Positions 50,458 through 62,400 of a stretch of DNA of 64,000 nucleotides are shown here, piece after piece. The stretch spans positions 62,001 through 126,000 of the forward strand of contig JAFZKH010000003.1 of the NCBI GenBank assembly GCA_017553685.1, read 5' to 3'. The notes under the pieces were generated by a model. It made no database searches and was not told where the DNA came from. It was given only the letters and a program-made list of their open reading frames with translations. Made by a program: the position numbers and the translations under genes. Each line of letters opens with the position of its first letter. The first letter of the stretch is position 1. This DNA is from Bacilli bacterium (GTDB lineage Bacteria; Bacillota_I; Bacilli_A; RF39; UBA660).

Positions 50458-53400
50458 ATGGGTAGATTTAGAAAAGGAAAAATATTAGTATTTGCATTCT
50501 TAATGACGTTTATATCATTCTTTGCATATACTGGAAAGGCAAAAGCAGCATTTGTATTTGATTATTGTAACAAAACTGCTTGTAAGAATCCTGTAACTGT
50601 TCATCTATGGGTTAATGGCACTGAATTGGAATCTACCATGACTGATGATAATGGGAAAAAAGTATATTACGGTGTATCAAAAAAAATTAATAGTGAATAT
50701 ATTACACGAGTTGATTTACCAGAAGCAACACCAAACTATGGTCAAAGTGATATGCAATATAATCGTATTGTATTTAACGGTGAGGGTGTAGTTGCATGGT
50801 ATGATAATCCAAATTTTGAGGGTGAACCAGTTAAGTCTATTTATCCTGCAAAGAAAAGCCAAGCATATGAATATAATTTTTATGCTAAAATGGGAAAGAT
50901 TATTGACATATATGTTGATGGTTACAAGAGATCAGTTGTAGTAGGAAGAACATATAATCCAACTTATCTTGATGCTTATTATTTTGTTGTTCCTGGTAAT
51001 AAGATTGAAAACACTATTTTTGAACCTGATGAAGGAACTCAATTTATAAAATATGAAAAATATTATCCAATTACTACTGCATCTTCTTATTACAGAAACG
51101 TAAATGAAGGAAAAACTTGTACAAATAATAATGACTGTGGTAGTTATACTAAGTCTGCAAGAGAGGATGATAATTACGTTTATTATGATAATACAGCTTT
51201 ACTTCCTATCACTGCTCTTAACACTAGATATGAGTGGGCAGATGGAGAAGTTACATATTCTATAATTCATCCAAAAACAGGAAAAGCAGTTAGTTCTTAT
51301 ACAATGCTTGGAAAACAAATTATTCCTAGACTTTTTGAATATTTGGGATTTATTGATTCACAAGGAAAAATGTATGATCCTATAATAGAAATGAAAGAAG
51401 AATATGATGGATTATCTTTAACATCAGTTGTAGATTCTAAAATGTCTTGTTCTGCACAATCAGTAGATAATTTTGCAAATGCAGTCCATTCAATTGGTTA
51501 TTATTATGATTATACTAGATTGAATTATCCTAGAGTAATTTTGAACTCAGAATATGACGCAAGATATCTATCTAAAAAGAATGATTATATATATTATCCG
51601 AGAGAGCTAATATATTCTTCAGTTCCTGAATGGGGACAAACTCTTGAAGACCCATATATTGCTTATAAATTTAACTCATGCGTCCCTTTTGATATAAATA
51701 TATCAATGGAATATGAATTGTATGATGTTCCTGAAGTAACAATTGTTATTGATAATGGCACACCTCATAATGTAGTAAGAAATTCTACTTATACATTACC
51801 ATCTTCTGGTAAAACTAAAGCTGCAGAGGCATTTTCTGTAACATTTAAATATCAAGACGGAAAAACAGCTGATAAAACACAAGCTTATACAAAAGTTTAT
51901 ACGCCAAACGGTTTTAAAATAAATGGTGTACATTATAACTTTGGTGAAGAAATAATAGTTGATAGAAGTATATATATTGAAACAGACTATGATGTAACAA
52001 TTACTGGTCCAGCATTTCCGACACCTACAAGACAAAACTATACATTTAAAGGATGGTATGATGCAACAGTTGGTGGTCATATTGTAGAAAATGCTAACCT
52101 TGGAAATTCAATGACTGTATATGCTCAATGGGCTGATAAAGACCGCGTTGTAATTATTAGACCTGATGGTATATCCGTAGAAGTTGAAAAAGGTAGTGAA
52201 TATACTATTCCTGATATACCATATAAATATGATTCGGTTGTATCAAATGTTGCGTTTAATCATAATGATGGAACTGGTAAAGTAGAATATGGTACTGTAA
52301 CTAAAAAATATACTAAAGCTGGAGTTAAAGTTAAAGAAACAGGGGATATCTATTCTGTCGGACAAGTTATTATTGCTAATAGAAATATGACTCTTCTTGG
52401 AAATTATACAGAAACTGTTAAACCTGCCAAGTTCCCTAGTAATCCTACTAGAGAAGGCCATGAATTTATTGGATGGTTTAATCAAATAGAAGGTGGAACA
52501 GAATATACTAGTTATTCTGGAGACCAAGACCTTGCTTTATATGCACAATGGCTTGGAGATAATTCTGTTGTTAGAATTGTTTATCCAGATGGAGCATGTG
52601 TTGATAATTCTACTTGCTACGATAGCAATTATTCAGATAATGTAGACAAGGATTCTAATTATACATTAAAGAATAACAAGTCTGTAAGTTCAAGATATGA
52701 TGTAATATTTAAATTTGAAGACGGAGTTACACAAGATCAAACTGGTTTTGTAGTTGAAAGAAAAACAGGCAATGGTTGGTATATAGACGGAACTCATTAT
52801 GAACAAGGACAAACAATAGTTGCAAATAGAAGTATGACTGTAAATGCCGACTATGTAAGTGTTATAGTTGCTTCTACTTTTCCTAAAACACCAACTAGAT
52901 CAGGATATAAATTCTTAGGATGGTTTGATTCTAATGGGACAAAGTATACAAAATATGATAAACCTGAAAACATCACATTATATGCTCATTGGGAATTAGA
53001 AACTTCTTATGTACTTCCAGAAATACCAGCTAAGAACGCTGAAAATATAGCTACAGTTACATTAAAATTTCAAGATGATAAAACTAAAGATAAAGTATTA
53101 TATGTTCAAAAACTATATAGTGCTGTAGATTATACTGTTAATGGTGGTTCATATAATAATGCACATTATAATGTTGGCGACACAATAAACATGACTGATG
53201 GTGTTACTATTACGCCAAATTATAATGAAATAATATTAGAAGTAGACTTATTAAGTGCTACAAGAGATGGATATTATTTCTTAGGATGGTTTGATGCACC
53301 AGAAAATGGTACTAAATATACTACATATAGTGGTACTCGAGATAAAACATTCTATGCTCATTGGACTACAGATGTTATAACTACATTATGTAAGAGAGCA

Positions 53401-56400
53401 AAAACACTTCATACTGATTCAAATGGAACTCCATATGGACGTTTAGGAACAGAAGGGGAATTAGTTGTTGGAGATGCATTTGACTGTGATGTTAATGGCG
53501 ATGGAATATATGATGCAGAAACTGAAAGATTCTATTATGTTAATGATTTCTATGATACTGTTACAATGGAATATGATCATTCTATAGCATCATTAATTTA
53601 CTATACTGATTATATGGGACATCCAATAACAAATTTAAATGACGAAACATACACTGTTTGGAATAATACTACTCCGCTTGATGGACCAACAGTAGCAATG
53701 ACATATTTACCAACTGAAGAAGAGTGGCCAAATGCTCATTTATATAAAACTGAAAGATACCCAGGTTCTCAAAGCACTAGGGTAGGACCAACAAATATTG
53801 TTGATTATACTGGATATGCAGCAAGAATGCTTGATACTAGAGAAGTAATAGATAGCGGTTGTGTATATAATTACAATAATAGAATTAAGAGGGTATTCTA
53901 TAACTTTAACCACACATGTGATTTCTTAGGAGAAAATATTAGATATAACAATAAAGGTAAAGCTCCTAAGGAAAGAGGATATTGGTTAGAAAATCATGGT
54001 GGTTATTGTGAAGGATTACCTGATTGTGATGATAATAGACATTATGCTTGGAATTTAATTATGGATAATGGAATGTCTGAAGGTTGGGATGGATTACATA
54101 TTCAAATGAGAGAAACTAACTATGGAAGAGGAGTTAGACCTGTTATCGATGTTCCAAGAAATCAAATAGAAGATAATCCAGGTGAAACTATAATGCATAC
54201 TATTACTTATCCAGAAGGAATAGAACAAAAAGCATTACATAAATCAACATTTGTATTTGGTGATGTAAACACAAGCAGTGGAGTATCAACTAATTATACA
54301 GTTACATTTAAATATCAAGATGATGTAACTGCTGATACTACTTCAAAAGTAAAAGTACAACGTATACCTACTGCTTATAAAATAGGTAACACTCGTTATA
54401 ATAAAGGCGATAGTTTAATAGTACTTGATGATTATCAATTAGAATACATTTATGTGGATACTACATCTCCTGCTACATTCCCAAGTAATCCTACAAGAGA
54501 AGGTTATACATTTGTTGGTTGGTTTGATGCTCAGTATGGTGGTAATGAATATACATCATATGCTGAAGCAGAAGATATAACATTATATGCTCATTGGGAA
54601 GGTGGACCTACTCCAGGACCAGATCCAAATAATATCTTATGTAGAAAAGCTACAAGACTTCATACAGAAAGATGTACAAATACTACATTTGAGGATACTA
54701 ATCTTACATGTATAGGAAACGGCTATTCTCTTAATTCGACTGTAACTTTTGGTAATATTCCAACAGACGGACAATTAGTTACTGGAGATGCATTTGACTG
54801 TGACGTTAATGGCGATGGAGTATATAATTCTACTACAGAAAGATTCTATTACATAAGTGATTATTATGATACTTTAACGGCAGAATTTGATAGTAGTTAT
54901 GCTACATTAGTTTATTATATAAATGTTGAAAATGGAAGTATAAATGCTGGATCATCAGATTACTATTATAAAGATTCACAAAACCCAAATTCAGATATAA
55001 ACTATATGGGACCAGGAACTGCATATGTTCATATGCCAACTACTACACAATGGAGTAATGCAACACTTAAAGAATCAAATAGACAAATTCGTGGTGAATA
55101 TGGAAGTCTACATCATCAATTGAAAAACAAAAGTAATAAAGCATATGTAAGATTTGAATATACAGATCGTGCTGCAAGACTATTAACAATACAAGAAATA
55201 TTGAATGGTTGTGAAATATCTGAAGCTTTGTATGGATCTGATGGATATCCTAATTTAATTTCAAAATGTCTCTTCTTATTTGAAAATACAGGGTTTACAA
55301 CAAATCCTACTAGTGCCCAAAATGCTGCTTTTTATACAACTTTACTTGAAACACCTGCAAACGGAGATACATCTAATCGTGGTACAAATATTTTTGCACT
55401 AGATAATGGAGGAAGGCATTTAAAAACTTGGTCACCAAGATCAAAAGCAGGTGTTAGACCTACAATAGATGTTCCAAAGAGTAGGTTAGATATTACATTG
55501 TCTAATACTCATACAGTAACTTTACCTGATAGAGTAGATACTGTACCTCACGAGGCACCATATACTATTCCAAAGAATAAATATGATAAAGATTCTGATG
55601 AAGGAGCAACTATCACATTTAAAAATAATAATGGACAAGAAGATACTGAATTACATGTTATAAATGAATATACAAATAATGGATTTACTATTGATGATGT
55701 TCATTATGATACTAATGATATATATGTAGTATTAAAAGATATAATTTTAGTTCCTGATTATACTATTAATAGAACTAGCCCTGAATTTCCTATTCCTATA
55801 AAAGATGGATATGAATTTGATGGTTGGTATACAGAAAATGAAGAAGGTACTTTAGTTGAATCATATAATGGTTCTGAAGATATAACATTATATGCTCACT
55901 GGACATTTGATCCCGGAAATACAATTACTTTACCTGTTAATAATGAAACTAAAACACCTGAAATTAAAACTGTAACATTTAAACCTGAAAATGAAGAGGA
56001 AGATATTGTTGAAACTATAACTGTTACTTATAGACCAAATGGATGGTTAGTAAATGGAATCCACCATAATGCAGGTGATCAAATTAGATTATATGATAAT
56101 ACTATAATTGAACCTAGTTTTGAAGTTGATGAGGTAACACAAGTAACATTCCCTAGTGATCCTACAAAGGAAGGTTATACATTTATTGGATGGTTTGATT
56201 CACAAATAAATGGTGGTAATAAATACACATCATATAATAAGCCATATGATATAACATTATATGCTCATTATTCAGAAAACAATGTGGTATTACCTAGAAA
56301 TGATATACCAAAAGATAGTGAAATACTTGGTACAATTACATTTGTTTATCATAATGGACAGCCAAATACTACTTCAAATGTAATTAAAACATTTAAACCA

Positions 56401-59400
56401 AACGGATGGTTAATAGATGGAGTTCATTATAAAATTGGGGATGTAGTTGATATGACTACAGTAACTTCAATAGAACCAGACTATGATGAGTTCATACAAC
56501 ATGCAGAATTCCCAGCTAATCCAACAAAAGAAGGATATGAATTTGTTGGTTGGTATACTCTAGAAACTGGTGGAGAAATAGTGACTACTGCTAGAGAAGC
56601 AGGCGATATAACTGTACATGCTCAATATACTAATGATTATGCATTATTAATGACTGGTGGATATAGTTCTGAAGAAAATTCAATGCGTTATAAATTAAGA
56701 GATTTAGTTGATTCGTATACATATTCTGCTCCTGGTTTAACATTTAGAAGAGCTAATTTAGATGAGTATAATGAAGTTAAAAATACTTTAACTAGCGATA
56801 ATCTTATTTCTGATGCTAACTCGCCTAAACCAGTATATGCTTGGTTTACTGGAACAGAATTATTATATTATTCTGCTGCTAATGTTATATTTGCACATCA
56901 AAATTCATCTTACTATTTTACAAATGGAAAAATAGGTTATCTTGATGTATCTGGTATTAATACTAGTAAAGTAACTGATATGTCATATATGTTCTGGGGT
57001 GCTAAAGGTGAAATAAACTTATCTAATTTTGATACTCATAATGTAACTAATATGTCAGATATGTTTCTTTCAGTAAGCGTAGCTCCTGATTTAAGTAGTT
57101 TCAACACAAGCAAAGTTACTAATATGAGTTCTATGTTCTACTGTGCAAAATTTTCTACTATAGATGTTAGTTATTTAGATACTCATAATGTAACTACTAT
57201 GTCATATATGTTTGCAGGATCTGGTAATGGATCTCCAAGTAGAATTACAGAGTTAGACTTAAGTACATTTGATACAAGCAATGTTACAACTTTCAGCCAT
57301 ACATTCTATGATGCAGAATATTTAACTACATTAGATGTTAGTACATGGGATGTTTCTAATGCTACTTCTGGTGAAGGCTTGACTGATATGTTTGACTGGG
57401 TTAATAGATTAACTGGCGTTGATGTAATTAACTGGGATGTTAGCAAAATTAAAGATATGTATAATTTATTCCGTAGAGCATATAGTATAACAGAATTAGA
57501 TTTAAGTTCATGGGATACTAGTAGTGTTACAAATATGGGTGGTATGTTTGAAAATGATGGCAGATTAACAACAGTATATGTATCAGAAAAATGGACAACT
57601 GATAAAGTTGACCGTAGTTCCCTAATGTTTGTTGGCAACACAAGCATTGTTGGACAAAAGGGAACAACTTATGATTCAAATTATATTGATAAAACATATG
57701 CTATTATTGATGATGCGCCAGAACATCCAGGATACTTAACATATAAAAAATCAAGTAATTTACATATTATTACTCTTCCTGATAGAGTTGATGAAGTTGA
57801 ACATGGTTCTGAATATACTATTCCTACAAATACTTATGATAAGAGTAGTGAAAACGGAGCGACAGTAACTTTAGATTATCAAGATGGTAGAGAAAACACT
57901 ATTTTATATGTTAGAAAAGATTATATTAATTCTGGATTTAATGACGGAGAGAATCATTATAATGATGGTCAAATAATCACAGTATTAAAAAATATGACTT
58001 TAAATCCTGATTATATAGAAACAACTATTGGAGTTGATTTATCAAATCCAACAAGAGAAGGTTATATATTTAATGGTTGGTATACTGAACCAGATGGAAA
58101 TGGAGAATTAGTTAAATCATATAATGCAGAAGAAGATATTACATTCTATGCACAATGGGTTCCATTTACTCCAACACCTGGTGAATATACATTACCTACA
58201 AATAGAGCTTTTAAACCAGATGAAGTTATCTCAACAGTTACATTCTATTATCATAATGGACAACCTAACACTACAAGTAATGTTGTAAGGAGATATACTC
58301 CAAGTGGATGGCTAGTAGATGGTAAATATTGTGCTGATGGAACTACAATCACTGTTACAGAAGATACTGTAATAGAGGAGAGATTTATTTCTACTATAAC
58401 TCATGCAAATTTCCCAACAGATCCAACTAAAGAAGGATATGAATTTACTGGTTGGTATACTGAAGAAACTGGGGGAACTAAAGTAACTGTATTATCAAGC
58501 GATGATGATATGATTGTTCATGCTCAATATACTAATGATTACGCTAAGTTAGATACTGGATCTATGATTAATTCTAAGCTTAGTAATATCATATCTTCAC
58601 ATGATGCAACCGATATTATATTTAGAAAAGCTACTGCAGAAGAATATGCTAGCGTATCAGAATCCTTAACAACTAGTAATATTATTTCTGCTACTCTTTC
58701 ACCAAATGTAGTATATCTATGGCTAGATGATAATAAACTATTATTCTATTCTAATGCTAGTACAATATTTGCAAATGAATATACTCAAAGAATGTTTGCC
58801 TCTTCATCAAAAATTGTTTCTATTGATATGAGAGGTATTAATACTATTAAATCTAAAAACATGAATCAATTATTCGGTTATTGTAGGAACTTAGTTGATT
58901 TAAATATTAGTGAATTAGATACAAAAAATACTACTGATATGAGTTATATGTTTACCGACTTAGACAGTATGTTAGAATTAGATGTAAGTAATTTAGAAAC
59001 AAGTAATGCTACAAATATGGAGCATATGTTCTCTAGTATGAAAAATGCAACCCAAATAAATTTAGGTATATTTGATACTAGCAAAGTTACTCGTATGGGT
59101 GGTATGTTCTCGGGAGATAAAAATTTAACCTCAATAGATTTAAGTAATTTTAATACGAGTAATGTAACTAATTTTGAATCTATGTTCTATAATGCAAATT
59201 TACTTAAAGAAATAGATGTTAGTTCATTTGATACAAAAAATGCAATTTATTTCAGTAACATGTTCGACGGTTGTAGTAGTTTAGAATCTATAGATGTTAC
59301 TACTTGGGATACAAGTAATGCTATTTACATGTCTAGTATGTTTTATGGTGATAAAAAGTTAACAGAAATAGATTTAAGTAATTTTAATACAAGTAAAGTT

Positions 59401-62400
59401 CAATACATGGCATCTATGTTCTCTTATTGTACTTTATTGAAGACTATATATGTTTCTGAAAAATGGGATACTACTTCGGTAACAAATTCAAATAACATGT
59501 TCTATAAATCTACAAATCTAGTTGGACAAGGAGGTACTACATATAATGCATCATATATAAATAAAACTTATGCACGTATAGATTATCCTGATAGAAACCA
59601 AAAAGGATATTTAACATATTATATTAATTATGATGTAGTATATCCTGATTATTCTATGAAAGTAGGAAAACAAGGAACACATACTATTAGAACAAATAGT
59701 ATTGAAAAGGATCCTGAAACATTTACAGTTACTTTTGATGCTCAAAATGGAAAAACACCTACTGATGTAACTGGAAGTGTAATATATTTACCTAGTGGCT
59801 GGTTATATGAAGATAATCATTATAATCCTGGTGAATATATGATTATAGAAAAGAGTGTTACATTTGAACCAGATTATGTAACTACCACTGAAGCGATTGA
59901 GTTCCCAGAAGATCCTACAAAAGAAGGATATACATTTGTAGGCTGGTTTGATGCTATATCAGGTGGTAATAAATATACTTCATATTCTGAAGCAAAAGAT
60001 ATAACTTTATATGCTCACTATATAGGAACAACTGGTCATACAGTTACTCTTCCTGATTATGTTGATTATGTAGAACATGGTACAAACTATGTAATACCTA
60101 ATAATACATATGATAAAAATAGTGAAGAAGCTGCTACAGTAACATTTAAACTTCAAAATGGAGAAGAAGATATTATAAGAACAAATACCAAGTCATATAT
60201 TAATAATGGATTCACTATTGATGATGTTCATTATAACTCAGGTGCAACTTACAAGGTATTAAAAGATATTACCTTAATACCTGATTATACAGAATCTATT
60301 TCTAATGTTGAGTTCCCAAAAAATCCTACTCAAGAAGGATATACATTTGTAGGCTGGTTCGATTCAATGAATGGTGGTAATGAATATTCTTCATATAATG
60401 GTAAAACTAATATAACATTATATGCTCATTATAAAACTGTTGAACCTGATCCTGGATATTATAGACTTTCAGTTAATAATCTTCCAAAAGATGATGAAAT
60501 AATTTCTACAGTAACATTTAAATATCATAATGGTACTGCAGATACTACAAGTAATGTTGTAAAGAAATTCATTCCTCATGGATGGCTTGTTGATGGTGAA
60601 CCAAAAGCCGATGGTGAAATTATTCCATATACTGAAGAAACTGTAATAGAAAGAAACTATGTTGAAACTATTCAAAATGCGTCGTTCCCAACAAACCCAG
60701 TTAAGAGTGAATATGAATTTGTTGGTTGGTTTACTCTTGAAAATGGTGGCGAACAAGTTACTGTTTTAAATAGTCATGAAGATATAGTTTTACATGCACA
60801 TTATACTAATAGTTATGCATATTTAATCGTAGGAAATCAATTTAGTCGAATATACAAAAACTTTAGACCACAATTAACTACAGGAGCTTCATTTAGAAAA
60901 GCAACAACTGAAGAATTTGCTTTAGTATCCGGTGATCTATCATCTCTACAAATAATTTCAACAAATGACTCACCAAATCCTGTTTATATGTGGACTTCAG
61001 AAAATACAATATTATATTATTCTAATGCAGATGTAATATTTGCAAATGAAAATACTTATTATATGTTTCATCAAAATGATACTTCGGCTGGTAGATATCC
61101 AATTTATTATGTTGATGTTTCTGGAATAAACTTTTCAAAAACAACATCAATGGAAGATATGTTTGGTGATGGTTGGGGTCATAATGGATATAGAACAATT
61201 ACTTTAGGAAATTTTGATACACATAATGTTACAAATATGAAACGAATGTTTTTTGGATGTAATAATATTACATCGCTTGATTTAAGCGGAATTGATACAA
61301 GTAACGTTACAAATATGAATTTAATGTTTGGAGAATATTCTTTTGAAGAATTAGACGTAAGTAATTTTGATACACATAATGTTACTGATATGTCACTTAT
61401 GTTTGCCTATATTACAAATTTAAGAGAATTAGATCTAAGTAATTTTGATACAAGAAAAGTAACAACAATGGCAGCAATGTTTCAAGCTAATGCTGATCTA
61501 GAGAGTGTAGATTTAAGCAGCTTTGATACAAGTAATGTAACAGGTATGTCAAACATGTTTAGAGATTGTGCAAATTTAAGAGAATTAGATTTAAGCAATT
61601 TTGATACAAGTAAGGTAACAAGTTTTACTTATATGCTTGGAGGAACTACTAATTTAACAAGCATCGATTTAAGCAATTTTGATACAAGTAGTGCAACAGA
61701 AATGAACTCAATGTTTCAAAATAGTAATTTAACTACAATCTATGTTTCTGACAAATGGAAAACTACAAATGTTACTAGTTCTACGAAGATGTTTACTAAT
61801 GCAGTTAACATTGTAGGTCAAGAAGGAACAATTTATGACGAAAATCATATAGATAAAGAATATGCAAGAGTCGATGAAGTTAGTAAGGGTAGACCAGGAT
61901 ATTTAACATATAAACGACAACCTATATTAACACATAATGTTACACTTCCTGATAGAGTCGATGAAGTTCCTCATGGAGAATCATATACAATACCTAATAA
62001 TAAGTATGATAAAGATCCTGAAGATTTAGCTACAGTAACTTTTGTATATGGTGATGATAGAGAAAATACTGTTTCACATGTACAAAATGGATATTTAAAT
62101 ACAGGATTTACTATTGGAGAAGACCATGTTAATGATGGAGATGTAATTGTAGTAAACGAAGATATTACTTTAGTTCCAGATTATTCTGAAACTACTCTAG
62201 GAGCTGAGTTTCCAGAAGAACCAACTAGAAATGGTTATGTATTTACTGGTTGGTATACTGATCCAGAAGATGGTGAAGAAGTAACTTCATATTATGAAAC
62301 AGAAGATATTACTTTATATGCACATTGGACAGATAAGTATGTTAGATTAACTGTTGATGGAGAAACTACTAATGTCCGTCAAGGAACAGAATATACTGTA

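Noticed and set aside
57306-57647. Minus-strand frames within the giant gene (also near 51796, 52243 and 60469)
   Set aside because: They mirror the repeated plus-strand protein, have no promoter or RBS, and their residue content is that of antisense translation.
56640-61920. Leucine-rich-repeat internalin
   Set aside because: The units (LDLSNFDTSNVTNMxxMF) fit DUF285/BspA-like repeats better than the LRR consensus of internalins; only the B-repeats are shared with InlB.
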